Positions 1 through 8,229 of a DNA stretch of 64,000 bases are shown piece after piece (the first letter of the stretch is position 1; each line of letters starts with the position of its first letter). The notes below the pieces were generated by a model. It ran no database searches. It was not told the origin of the DNA and worked only from the letters and a program-made list of their open reading frames with translations. Source of the stretch: Limnochorda pilosa. GTDB lineage: Bacteria > Bacillota > Limnochordia > Limnochordales > Limnochordaceae. The DNA lies in NCBI RefSeq assembly GCF_001544015.1, contig NZ_AP014924.1, positions 1,860,001 through 1,924,000 of the forward strand, written 5' to 3'. The translations under genes were made by a program, and so were the position numbers.

Positions 1-292
1 GGGGCAGCACCCAGAGCGCCGCGGCCACGTAGAGCACCCCCACCGCGAGCCCGTGCAGCCACCCCCCGCTGCGGCCCCGCCCCCCCGCCAGCCCCCCGCC
101 GGCCAGGAGGGCGAGTCCGTGAACGGCCAGGTAGGCCCAGGGCGGGTATGAAACGGCGCTCCACAGCCCGTAGACCACGCCCATCACCGACGCCGCCGAA
201 ACGAAGAGAACCAGCGAGAGAGCCAGCCCCACCAGGACCGCGACGGGCTCGAACCCGGCCCCACCTCCACCGCCTGCAACTCCCCTAGCCAT
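1..292 (-). CDS. TIGR04086-type small membrane protein (C-terminus cut by window edge)
   Basis: The reading frame starts at ATG 292 and is still open at base 1, so about 97 N-terminal residues are visible. A Gly/Ala-rich start is followed by a hydrophobic segment at roughly residues 17-40. Next come an aromatic stretch (YPPWAYLAVHG), a Gly-rich segment with a basic patch (GGRGRSGGWLHG) and another hydrophobic run. This layout, with WLHG followed by a membrane helix, resembles the TIGR04086 family of four-helix proteins of Firmicutes, whose function is unknown. It is the last visible gene of its strand and lies 133 bases downstream of the EF-G paralogue, behind a hairpin. The family call is from pattern only. 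Confidence 0.55.
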   Translation of the reverse strand, partial: MARGVAGGGGGAGFEPVAVLVGLALSLVLFVSAASVMGVVYGLWSAVSYPPWAYLAVHGLALLAGGGLAGGRGRSGGWLHGLAVGVLYVAAALWVLP

Positions 293-365
293 GGCGCTCC
301 CCCCGGAGAGACTGCGGCCTAGCTGGCCTGCCACATGGGTATGCCCGTTTCATCCAGGACATGCG

Positions 366-396
366 AAGGCCCCGGACCTCGTGGGTCCAGGGCCTT
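366..396 (-). terminator. Hairpin after the EF-G paralogue
   Basis: A 13-bp stem with one mismatch (AAGGCCCCGGACC against GGTCCAGGGCCTT) and a 5-base loop lies 30 bases downstream of the stop of the EF-G-like gene. There is no run of T after it, so it is a likely but imperfect intrinsic terminator. Confidence 0.5.
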
Positions 397-425
397 GAAC
401 GGGCCGCGGATCTGAACGGCTTGGC

Positions 426-2486
426 CTAGGACGCCCGCACGCGCGACGCCTCGATGATCTTCTCGGCGATGGCGGCGGGCACTTCCTCGTAGTGATCGAA
501 GGTCATCTCGAAGTCGCCCCGTCCCTGGGTCATGGATCGGAGGTCCGTCGCGTAGCGGAACATCTCCGCCTGGGGCACCAGCGCCTCGATCACCTGCATC
601 CCGCCATCGGGGTTCATGCCCAGGATCTTGCCGCGCTTCTTGTTCAGGTCCGCGATGCAGTCGCCCATGAAGGTTTCGGGAACCTCCACCCGCACCCGCA
701 TCACAGGCTCCAGGAGGACGGGGTCCGCCTGCTCGAAGGCCTTCTTGAACGCGAGGGAGGCGGCGATCTTGAACGCCATCTCCGAGGAGTCCACGGGGTG
801 GTACGAGCCGTCGGTGAGGGTGGTCCGCACGTCGACCACGGGGTACCCGGCCAGTACGCCCTCGGCCATGGTCTCCCGGACGCCCTTCTCCACCGCCGGG
901 ATGTACTGCTTGGGCACCGCACCGCCGAAGATCTTGTCTACGAACTCGAAGCCGCCCCCTGTGGGCAACGGTTCGAGCTCCAGGAAGACGTGACCGTACT
1001 GCCCGCGCCCGCCCGTCTGCTTCTTGTGTTTGCCCTCGGACTGGACCTTGGTCCGGATCGTCTCCTGGTAGGGCACGGTCGGGGTCCTGAGCTCCACGTT
1101 CGCCCCGAACTTCTCCTTCAGGCGGGAGACCACCACGTCCAGGTGCATCTCCCCCAAGCCCTTGAGCAGCGTCTCGCCGGTCACCGGGTCCCGCTCCACC
1201 CGGCAGGTGGGGTCCTCCTCAGCCAGGCGGCTCAAGCCGGAGAAGATCTTCTCCTCGTCTCCCCGCGCCACGGGTTCCGCCGCCAGGGCCAGCTTGGGCT
1301 CAGGGTAACGGACCGGTTCCAGGCGGACCTGAGCCGAGGCATCGCAGAGGGTATCGCCGGTCTGGGTGTGCTGGAGTTTCGCCACCGCGCCAATCTCTCC
1401 AGGGCCGAGGGCATCCACCGCCTCTTGCTCCTTGCCCCGGAGGACGTAGAGCTGGCCGATCCGCTCGTCTTTCTGGCGCACGGAGTTGCGCAGGGTCGAA
1501 TCGGAGGAGAGGACCCCTCGGTAGACCCGGAAGAGGGTGAGCCGGCCCACGTAAGGATCGGCCATGGTCTTGAAGACGTACGCCGCCGCCGGGCCCTCCC
1601 CCGGTGCGACGGCCTCCCCGCCCTCGACCAGGTTCGCCTGCGGCGCGACCTCCTGGGGCGAAGGAAGGAGCGTCCGGATGCCCTCCAGGAGCTGGTCGAG
1701 GCCGCCGCCCCCGACGGCGGACCCGCACAGGACCGGGACCACCGCGCCCTGGCGCACTGCCGCCGCCAGCCCCCGGCGCAACGCGTCGGCGCTCAGGGAC
1801 CCCTCCTCCAGGTACTTGGCGGTGAGATCGTCGTCGGTGGCGGCCACCGCCTCCTCCAGAGCTTCCCGCGCCTGGGTCACCGCCGCCGCCACCTCAGGCG
1901 GCACGTCGGCGGCCGTGGATCCATCGCCCTCCTGCAGGTAGGCGCGCCCCTCGAGGACGTCCACCACGCCCCGGAAGTCCTCGGCCTGGCCCACGGGCAC
2001 CTGGATGGGCGCCACCCGGTTTCCGAAGCGCTCCCGCAGCTCGGTGAGGCAGCGGTTGAAGTCGGCGTTCTCCCGGTCCATCTTGCTCACGAAGCAGAGC
2101 CGCGGCAGCTTCGCCTCGTCCGCGAGGCGCCAGACCTTCTCGGTGCCCACCTGCACCCCCGAGGCCGCCTCCACCAGGACCACGGCCCCTTCCGCGACCC
2201 GGAGCGCTCCCAGGACATCCCCAACAAAGTCAAAGTAACCGGGAGTATCCAGAAAATTGAACGTGTACGATTCCCAGGGGCAGGGAAGCACCGTCGTGTT
2301 CAGGCTCAGCCTGCGGCGTTGCTCCTCCGGGTCGTAGTCGCTCACGGTGTTGCCTTCCTCCACCGAGCCCTTCCGGCTGGTCACCCCGGCCCGATAGAGG
2401 AGCGCCTCGACCAGACTGGTCTTCCCCGCTCCCTGATGCGAGATGAACGCCACGTTTCGAATCCGGTCCGGTTGCACACGAGCCAA
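426..2486 (-). CDS. Elongation factor G-like GTPase (EF-G paralogue)
   Basis: This 686-residue protein has the full EF-G layout. The GTPase G1 loop is at about residues 17-24 (HQGAGKTS), G3 is DTPG, and G4 is SKMD where true EF-G has NKMD. Domains II-V follow and end in the EF-G-type tail with GRGDFEMTF and HYEEVP. The altered G1 and G4 loops and the lack of rpsL, rpsG or tuf neighbours mark it as one of the stand-alone EF-G-like paralogues of Firmicutes and Thermus rather than the housekeeping fusA. Its role is unknown, probably ribosome-linked. The start is TTG, chosen because a long AGGAGGGGG site sits 7 bases ahead. Confidence 0.85.
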   Translation of the reverse strand: MARVQPDRIRNVAFISHQGAGKTSLVEALLYRAGVTSRKGSVEEGNTVSDYDPEEQRRRLSLNTTVLPCPWESYTFNFLDTPGYFDFVGDVLGALRVAEGAVVLVEAASGVQVGTEKVWRLADEAKLPRLCFVSKMDRENADFNRCLTELRERFGNRVAPIQVPVGQAEDFRGVVDVLEGRAYLQEGDGSTAADVPPEVAAAVTQAREALEEAVAATDDDLTAKYLEEGSLSADALRRGLAAAVRQGAVVPVLCGSAVGGGGLDQLLEGIRTLLPSPQEVAPQANLVEGGEAVAPGEGPAAAYVFKTMADPYVGRLTLFRVYRGVLSSDSTLRNSVRQKDERIGQLYVLRGKEQEAVDALGPGEIGAVAKLQHTQTGDTLCDASAQVRLEPVRYPEPKLALAAEPVARGDEEKIFSGLSRLAEEDPTCRVERDPVTGETLLKGLGEMHLDVVVSRLKEKFGANVELRTPTVPYQETIRTKVQSEGKHKKQTGGRGQYGHVFLELEPLPTGGGFEFVDKIFGGAVPKQYIPAVEKGVRETMAEGVLAGYPVVDVRTTLTDGSYHPVDSSEMAFKIAASLAFKKAFEQADPVLLEPVMRVRVEVPETFMGDCIADLNKKRGKILGMNPDGGMQVIEALVPQAEMFRYATDLRSMTQGRGDFEMTFDHYEEVPAAIAEKIIEASRVRAS

Positions 2487-2636
2487 TGTCGGTCCCCCTC
2501 CTCCGAGCGACGATGCCCCTACGCGGTGCCGAGTCTCAACGCCCTCCGCCCGCCCCTCGTCCAGCCTTCTTCCTCTTCCTTGCTTCGTCCGGCCCGGCAG
2601 CTTTCCTCCTGGCGGGGCTTGCCAGCGATCCCCTCC

Positions 2637-3449
2637 TTAACCTGTCCTGCCGAGATAGGCCGCTTGCAGTTTCCTCAGATCGTCCCACGCCAGCCGCTTC
2701 TTGCCCGGATCCCGCAAGAGTGCCGCGGGGTGGAAGGTGGCCATGACCTCCCGCCCGTCCCGCTGGTACCAGACGCCGTGGTCGCGGGTCACGCTGAACC
2801 TCGGGTCGATCAGCCGCCGGGCTGCGGTGGCCCCCAGGCAGAGGACGAGTTCGGGGCGGATGAGCTCCATCTGCTCGCGGAGGTACGGGACGCACGCCTC
2901 CTGCTCGGCCGGTGCAGGAACCCGGTTGCCGGGCGGGCGGCACTTGACCACATTGGCGATGTAGACCTCCGATCGGCCGATACCGATGGCCTCCAGCATC
3001 TTGTCCAGAAGCTGCCCGGCCCGCCCCACGAAGGGGCGGCCTTCCAGGTCTTCCTGGGCCCCCGGGCCCTCCCCCACCAGCATGAGCGTGGCATGGGGGT
3101 TGCCCTCCCCGAAGACCACCTGCCGGCACCCCGCTCGCAGCGGGCACCGGCGGCAGCCCGCGGCCTCCTCGGCCAGGCGGGTCAACGCCAGCTCCCGTTC
3201 CTGGGGGGATAGGGCCGCACCTCGACCCGCGGGCGGCACCGCGGCGCGAGGGGCCACGGGCACCCCGGGCTTGGGTTGCACGGGGCCCGGTGAGGCTTCG
3301 GCCACGGCCAAGGGCAGGGGCTCCCCGAAGAGGGTGGCTTGATGGCGGGGGGAAGGGGCGGGCGCGGGCGCCTCCGGCGGTGCCTCCCCGGGAGACCGGG
3401 ACGAGGCCGGAGCGCCGAACAGGGAGAGCTGCTGGACGTCGTCGTGCAT
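2637..3449 (-). CDS. Type-4 (4Fe-4S) uracil-DNA glycosylase with long N-terminal tail
   Basis: The enzyme removes uracil from DNA. The catalytic domain spans about residues 85-265. Four cluster cysteines, C99, C102, C170 and C186, have the spacing of family-4 UDGs. Motif A is GEGPGAQED and motif B contains HPAALLR. Start ATG 3449 is supported by GGAGG seven to eight bases upstream and gives 270 residues, longer than the usual 190-220. The extra 85 residues are Pro/Ala-rich and look disordered. They carry QLSLF (residues 7-11) and QATLF (37-41), both close to the beta-clamp-binding consensus. The acylphosphatase gene lies 31 bases upstream, so the two are probably co-transcribed. Confidence 0.92.
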   Translation of the reverse strand: MHDDVQQLSLFGAPASSRSPGEAPPEAPAPAPSPRHQATLFGEPLPLAVAEASPGPVQPKPGVPVAPRAAVPPAGRGAALSPQERELALTRLAEEAAGCRRCPLRAGCRQVVFGEGNPHATLMLVGEGPGAQEDLEGRPFVGRAGQLLDKMLEAIGIGRSEVYIANVVKCRPPGNRVPAPAEQEACVPYLREQMELIRPELVLCLGATAARRLIDPRFSVTRDHGVWYQRDGREVMATFHPAALLRDPGKKRLAWDDLRKLQAAYLGRTG

Positions 3450-3480
3450 GGGATCCGCCTCCAGAGGGGTGCCCCGCGGC

Positions 3481-3804
3481 TCAGCGGATGCGGAACCACC
3501 CCGGCGGTTCGCCTTCCGCCTGCCGGTAGCCGGGCTCCACGGCCTCCACTTCCGCCCAGGGCGGGCCTTGGCGGAGCACCTCCAGGAACCGGTGAAGGGC
3601 ATCCTCGGGGCCCTCAGCAGCCAGACGCACCGTTCCGTCCGCGGCGTTGCGCACCCACCCGTCGAGCCCCAGGGCCCGCGCCTGCCTGGCGGCGAAGTGA
3701 CGAAAGCCGACACCCTGCACCCGGCCCCGCACGGTGACCTCCAACCGCAGGCGCCTGGGGCCCGAGCCCACCCTTCGAGACCCGGACGCGGGAATCCTCT
3801 CCAC
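3481..3804 (-). CDS. acyP: Acylphosphatase
   Basis: This small enzyme hydrolyses acyl phosphates. The family signature is clear: VRGRVQGVGFRHF holds the phosphate-binding loop and catalytic Arg, and GWVRNAADGTV holds the catalytic Asn. I prefer GTG 3804 as start because GGGGAGG lies nine bases ahead, giving 107 residues. An ATG at 3870 in the same frame would add 22 residues without a good ribosome site. The first 18 residues before the domain are not conserved. The gene is followed after 31 bases by the uracil-DNA glycosylase. Confidence 0.85.
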   Translation of the reverse strand: MERIPASGSRRVGSGPRRLRLEVTVRGRVQGVGFRHFAARQARALGLDGWVRNAADGTVRLAAEGPEDALHRFLEVLRQGPPWAEVEAVEPGYRQAEGEPPGWFRIR

Positions 3805-3904
3805 CCGGTGGCACCTCCCCGACGCCTTCCGCCGCGGGGGATCCGCCCAAGACGGGCCGTCGCCCTCCATGCCTTCAGCCCGGGCCCCCGCACACGGGCG
3901 GCGT

Positions 3905-5320
3905 TCAGGCCGATGGCTCGTGGGGACCGTCCGCCTCCCGCCGGCCCCACATCCCCGAGAGCGCCGCCCGTGCCGACCGGACGGCCAGACCCAGCGAGCT
4001 GCGGGCGCCGGAGAGCACGTCGTCCAGGGCGTCCACCACGTGGTCGATCTGCTCCCGCGTGACGATGAGCGGGGGCTCCAGACGTAACACGTTCGGGTTG
4101 TTCAGGGTGAAGACGGTCATGACGTGGTGGCGCCGGAGCAGCTCTCCCGCGACCAGGCTGGCCAGGTACTCCTGGGAGAGCCGGGCCGCGCCCCCGAAGG
4201 AGAGCCGGTTCACCCACCCCTGGGGCTCCTGGAACTCGAGCCCGATCAGCAATCCCCGACCGCGTACCGCCCGCACCGTTTCGGGGTGCCGGTCCCGCAG
4301 CGCGCCCAGGCGCGCCAGCAGGTAGGCGCCCAGCTCGGCCGCCCGCTGGTGAAGGTCCTCGCGCACGATGATGTCCAGGGCCGCCAGGGCCGCCGCGGCC
4401 GCCCGGCTGTTCCCGCCGAAGGTGCTGGTGTGGATCCGGCTTCGCTCCAGGCTGCCGAAACCCTTCTGCCAGACGCGCTCGGTGGCCACCGTGGCCCCGA
4501 TGGGCTCGACGCCCCCGCCCAACGACTTGGAAAGGCAAAGGAGGTCCGGGCGGACGTCCTCGGCCTCGCACGCAAAGAGGGTCCCCGTACGCCCCAGGCC
4601 GGTCTGGACCTCGTCCACGATGAGCAGGGTCCCCGTGCGCCGGCAGAGCTCCTCCGCCGTCTTCAGGTAGCCGCTGGGCGCCAGGATCACGCCGCCCTCG
4701 CCCTGGATCGGCTCGATGATGAAGGCTGCGGCGTCCCGGGGGGCCAGGGCCTCCTCCAGCGCCGCGGCATCGCCGAAGGGAACCGCCGTGCGGTCGGGGA
4801 GAAGCGGCTCGAAGGGCTCCTGGTACGCGGCCCGGCCGGTGACCGAGAGGGCGCCGAAGGTCTTCCCGTGAAACGCGTTGCGGCAGTAGACGAAGCGCTT
4901 CCGGCCCGTCGCGATGCGGGCCAGCTTCAGAGCCGCCTCCACCGCCTCGGCGCCGCTGTTGCAGAAGAAGGTGTGGCTGAGCTCACCCGGGGTGAGCAGG
5001 GCGAGGTTCTGCGCCAGAGCCGCGGTCAGCGGCGAGAGCCCGGTCTGGAGCAGGTTGGGCCGTTCCTCCACCCGACGTACGGCGTCCAGCACCTCAGGCG
5101 GGTTGTGCCCTAGGTTCAGGGCGCCGAAGTGAGCGGTGAAGTCCAGGTACTCCTGGCCGTGCTCGTCCCACAGAAGGCAGCCTTCGGCCCGCGTGTAGAC
5201 GCGGTCGAAGCCCACCAGTCCCATGAGCTGCACCAGCGCGGCGTTGCCGTACTGGCGGTGCAGCTCCCGGGCATCGGCCCGTCCCATGGCCAGGGCCTCA
5301 TCCAGGGTGATCCGATTCAT
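3905..5320 (-). CDS. Class III PLP aminotransferase, putrescine aminotransferase (PatA)-like
   Basis: This 471-residue fold-type I enzyme is probably an aminotransferase that moves the terminal amino group of a diamine or similar substrate to 2-oxoglutarate. Visible family motifs are NSGAEAVEAALK (about 121-132), NAFHGKT, EPIQGEGG (203-210), the PLP-contact motif DEVQTGLGR (236-244) and the Schiff-base lysine in SKSLGGG (K265). The pattern matches E. coli PatA/YgjG better than ArgD or GabT. ATG 5320 follows AGGAGAG. A related aminotransferase domain is encoded 300 bases upstream (5639-8197), so the two are paralogues on either side of a tRNA. The true substrate cannot be read from sequence. 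Confidence 0.85.
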   Translation of the reverse strand: MNRITLDEALAMGRADARELHRQYGNAALVQLMGLVGFDRVYTRAEGCLLWDEHGQEYLDFTAHFGALNLGHNPPEVLDAVRRVEERPNLLQTGLSPLTAALAQNLALLTPGELSHTFFCNSGAEAVEAALKLARIATGRKRFVYCRNAFHGKTFGALSVTGRAAYQEPFEPLLPDRTAVPFGDAAALEEALAPRDAAAFIIEPIQGEGGVILAPSGYLKTAEELCRRTGTLLIVDEVQTGLGRTGTLFACEAEDVRPDLLCLSKSLGGGVEPIGATVATERVWQKGFGSLERSRIHTSTFGGNSRAAAAALAALDIIVREDLHQRAAELGAYLLARLGALRDRHPETVRAVRGRGLLIGLEFQEPQGWVNRLSFGGAARLSQEYLASLVAGELLRRHHVMTVFTLNNPNVLRLEPPLIVTREQIDHVVDALDDVLSGARSSLGLAVRSARAALSGMWGRREADGPHEPSA

Positions 5321-5399
5321 GCTTCGCTCTCTCCTGTGACACCGCGGCCCGCCTTCCCGAGCGAGAGCCTCCTCACGGGGCTCGCCGACCGCCCGGCGG

Positions 5400-5428
5400 T
5401 TGACGCCTGCGGGGTTCGGTGGTAAAGT
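5400..5428 (+). promoter_or_regulatory. SigA-type promoter of the tRNA-Pro gene
   Basis: TTGACG and TAAAGT are separated by exactly 17 bases. The expected start of transcription is about 5435, two bases before the tRNA. Confidence 0.75.
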
Positions 5429-5436
5429 GGGTCCGA

Positions 5437-5514
5437 CGGGCTGTAGCGCAGCTTGGTTAGCGCGCCAGACTGGGGGTCTGGAGGTCCGGGGTTCAAATCC
5501 CCGCAGCCCGACCA
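5437..5514 (+). tRNA. tRNA-Pro (anticodon GGG)
   Basis: The gene folds as a full cloverleaf. The acceptor stem CGGGCTG pairs with CAGCCCG. The anticodon stem is CCAGA/TCTGG with loop CTGGGGG, giving anticodon GGG. The T arm is CGGGG-TTCAAAT-CCCCG. The 3' CCA is encoded. It has its own promoter and terminator and sits alone, pointing against the flanking genes. It would read CCC and CCU proline codons. Confidence 0.95.
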
Positions 5515-5516
5515 AT

Positions 5517-5543
5517 GGGGAGGCCCTTGAAAGGGGCCTCCCC
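5517..5543. terminator. Bidirectional terminator between tRNA-Pro and the aminotransferase-reductase gene
   Basis: GGGGAGGCCC pairs with GGGCCTCCCC around a 7-base loop, directly after the tRNA. AAGTCTT follows on the plus strand. It can also stop leftward transcripts of the 5639-9743 operon, which would leave the 3905-5320 gene without read-through. Confidence 0.7.
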
Positions 5544-5638
5544 AAGTCTTGCCCAGCCCCGTATCACTGCCCCGGACCCTCGGTAGCGTGTGGCAGTACT
5601 TCACCCTTCTCGGGGCGAGTCCTCTGCTCTGGCCTGTC

Positions 5639-8197
5639 TCATCGCGCCGCCCCGCGGGCGGCGCCGCCTGTCCGGGCCGCGCTCGGCTGAAGCCCCATCA
5701 CCCGGGCCCGCTCTTCCTGGAGGCGCTGCCAGTCCTCCGGGGCCAGGGGACGGTCGAAGCTCCGCAGCCAGGCGAGGCGGAAGCCATGGCGAGCGGCCAG
5801 AGCGCGCATCTCCTCGAGCGTGGGCATGGCCAGGTCCGAACCCAGGCTCACGTGCTCGTAGCGCTGTTCCAGGGCCAGCATCATCGTCTCGGACATGCAC
5901 GCGTAGGCCAGCCCCCGCTCGAAGCCGAAATCGAACCCCAGGTAGGGGCGACCCGGAACCTCGACCACGCCGCCGTCGATCACCAGGACGTCCGGCCGCT
6001 CGGCCTGGATCCTGCGGGCCACGTTGGGTGGCCGGGACATGTCGCAGACGACGGCGCCCGGCTTCGCGTTCTCCGGCCGCACGAGCTCCAGGGTGCTGGA
6101 GGTCGCGGTCACCACCACGTCCGCCTGGGCCAGGGCCCGGTCCACGTCCACGGTGAGCTCGAAGGAAGGGTGCGGGCTGCGCACGCTCGCCTCCGCAGCC
6201 ACCTGCCGCAGCCGGCGGAGGCTCGCCTCCGCCCGCTGCGGGTTACCCACCAGCACCATCCGGCCCGCCTCTTCGGCCAGGAGGATGGCCAGAGCTCGCC
6301 CGATGGAGCCCGTGGCGCCCACCACGGCCACGGTGGCCTGCCGGAGGGAGAAGCCTAGGCGGGCCGTCGCAAGGCTGACGGCTTCCCGGGCCGAGACCAC
6401 TGTGTAGCTGTTCCCCGTGGTGATCGCAACCCCGAGTTTCCTCAGGTGTAGACCGCCCCGGGTGACCACCGCCGTGTAGGCCCCCAGGCCCACGATGCGG
6501 GCCCCCCGGTCCCTGGCCAGCTCCACCGCCCTGCGAACCTCGGTCTCCGCCTCATCCCGCGGCATGGCCAGGAGCTCGGAGGTGGTGCGGGGCACGGCGA
6601 TGAACTCGCCGTGCGCGGTGCGTCCTGCCGCGGAGACGATGCGGGTCTCGCCCACCACCATCGGCTCCAGGAGATCGCTCCAGCGGTCGGCAAGTCGGGC
6701 AAGGGCCGACTCGTCGAAGGCGGCCAGGGAGCGGTCGTAGTCCGGGTAGTTGGCCAGGCTGAGCGGGTGGACCAGGAAGGCGAAGCGCCCTTCGCCGGGA
6801 TCACCCGAGGGACGGACCGGCCGCGGCGCGGCGACCCGGAGCGCTTCCGGGCTCCCCCAAGTCCCGCGGGCCGTGAGGGTCGCGGGCGGCACCCCCGCGA
6901 GGTGGGCCACAAGGCGGGCGGTGTCGCCCTGCTGCAGGAGGCTCAAGGTGCGGTCCAGCCCGTCGGCCACCTGGTCGCACACCTCGTCCGAGGCGATCAG
7001 GGGCGGCTCGATCCGGAGGACGCTGGCCCCGTTCAGGGTGGGCGCGATCCGGATCCCCTCCACGTTCAAGAGGTGGCTCGCCACCACGGGGGCCAGGGCG
7101 CCTTGCTCTCCCAGGATGCCCAGGAGGCTCTGGGGATGGGTGTCGCGGCTGGCCGCGAGCTCGATGCCGAGCATGAAGCCCCGTCCCCTCACCGCCCGCA
7201 GGGCCCTCGGGTAACGCTCCCGCATCGCCTCGAGCTTCGCCTTGAGGCGGGCTCCCTTGCGGGCCACCTCGCGCACCAACTCCTGGTCGTTGCGGGTCAG
7301 GAGGTCCAGGGAGGCGAGGCCCGCCCGGCAGGCGAGCCCGCCGCCCGCGAAGGTGGACGAGTGCTTCTCGGCAAAAGCGTCGGTGTAGGCCGCATCGGTG
7401 AGGAGGACCGCCCCGATGGGCATCAAGCCGCCGCCCAGGGCCTTGGCCAGGGTGAGCACGTCGGGGGTGACACCCTCCGCCTCGCAGGCGAAGAGGCGGC
7501 CCGTCCGCCCCAGGCCCGTCTGGACCTCGTCCACCACCAGCAGCACGCCGTGCTCCCGGCAGAGGCGCTGGGCGCCGGCCAGGTAGCCTGGCGGGGGCTC
7601 CACGATGCCCCCCTCTCCCTGGATCGGCTCCACCAGGAAGCAGGCATACTGCTCCGGGTTCGACCGGAGCGCGGCCTCCAGGGCCTCCAGGTCGCCGTAC
7701 GGGATGCGGTCGAAGCCGGGCAGCGGGGCGCCGAAGACCTTCTGGTACGCTTCTCGGTGGGTGGCCGAGAGGGCCCCCAGGGTCTTGCCGTGAAAGGCGT
7801 TGCCGCACGACAAGACGCCCATCCGGCCCGTCGCCGCCCGGCACGCCTTGATGGCTGCCTCGGTGGACTCGGCCCCGCTGCTGGTGAAGGTCACCGTGCG
7901 GAAGCCCGGGGGTGCCACGGCCAGAAGCCGCTCGGCCAGCTCGCCTGCCGCGTCCAGCGACGAGGGCTGGACGAAGCTCGGGACGCCTTCCGCTTCCGCC
8001 TGGTGCAGGGCCCGCCAGATCTCGGGCGGGTTGAACCCGAAGGGGAGCGCTCCGTACGCGGCCAGGAAGTCCACGTAGCGCCGGCCGGCCTCGTCCCACA
8101 GGGTGCAGCCTTCCCCCCGGACGAACCTCTTGTCCATCTCCAGGCGGTTCAGGAGCTTCCCCAGGTGGGGGTTGACGAACTGACTGAAACGGTCCAT
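5639..8197 (-). CDS. Fusion: class III aminotransferase + acyl-ACP reductase (AAR)-like domain
   Basis: This is an 852-residue, two-part protein. Residues 1-425 are a complete PatA-like PLP aminotransferase: SSGAESTEAAIK, NAFHGKT, EPIQGEGG, DEVQTGLGR at 223-231 and Schiff-base lysine K252 in AKALGGG. A Pro-rich linker (about 435-470) leads to residues 470-815, which resemble cyanobacterial long-chain acyl-ACP reductase: FLVHPLS at the start, TTGNSYT (593-599), a Rossmann loop VVGATGSIG (625-633), DGGVVEVPG (741-749) and YACMSE with C767. C767 aligns with the acyl-carrying cysteine of AAR (FACFAE). The likely chemistry is reduction of an acyl thioester to an aldehyde and amination to an amine, or the reverse; that is inference. 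ATG 8197 follows GAGAGGA. The gene is third in an operon with 8230-9189 and 9186-9743. Confidence 0.85.
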   Translation of the reverse strand: MDRFSQFVNPHLGKLLNRLEMDKRFVRGEGCTLWDEAGRRYVDFLAAYGALPFGFNPPEIWRALHQAEAEGVPSFVQPSSLDAAGELAERLLAVAPPGFRTVTFTSSGAESTEAAIKACRAATGRMGVLSCGNAFHGKTLGALSATHREAYQKVFGAPLPGFDRIPYGDLEALEAALRSNPEQYACFLVEPIQGEGGIVEPPPGYLAGAQRLCREHGVLLVVDEVQTGLGRTGRLFACEAEGVTPDVLTLAKALGGGLMPIGAVLLTDAAYTDAFAEKHSSTFAGGGLACRAGLASLDLLTRNDQELVREVARKGARLKAKLEAMRERYPRALRAVRGRGFMLGIELAASRDTHPQSLLGILGEQGALAPVVASHLLNVEGIRIAPTLNGASVLRIEPPLIASDEVCDQVADGLDRTLSLLQQGDTARLVAHLAGVPPATLTARGTWGSPEALRVAAPRPVRPSGDPGEGRFAFLVHPLSLANYPDYDRSLAAFDESALARLADRWSDLLEPMVVGETRIVSAAGRTAHGEFIAVPRTTSELLAMPRDEAETEVRRAVELARDRGARIVGLGAYTAVVTRGGLHLRKLGVAITTGNSYTVVSAREAVSLATARLGFSLRQATVAVVGATGSIGRALAILLAEEAGRMVLVGNPQRAEASLRRLRQVAAEASVRSPHPSFELTVDVDRALAQADVVVTATSSTLELVRPENAKPGAVVCDMSRPPNVARRIQAERPDVLVIDGGVVEVPGRPYLGFDFGFERGLAYACMSETMMLALEQRYEHVSLGSDLAMPTLEEMRALAARHGFRLAWLRSFDRPLAPEDWQRLQEERARVMGLQPSAARTGGAARGAAR

Positions 8198-8229
8198 GGA
8201 ATGTCCTCTCTCCCTCACAAGGACTGCTC

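Noticed and set aside
492-3212. A 906-codon plus-strand frame opposite the EF-G paralogue
   Set aside because: Same effect: a shadow with skewed composition, no ribosome site and no recognisable family.
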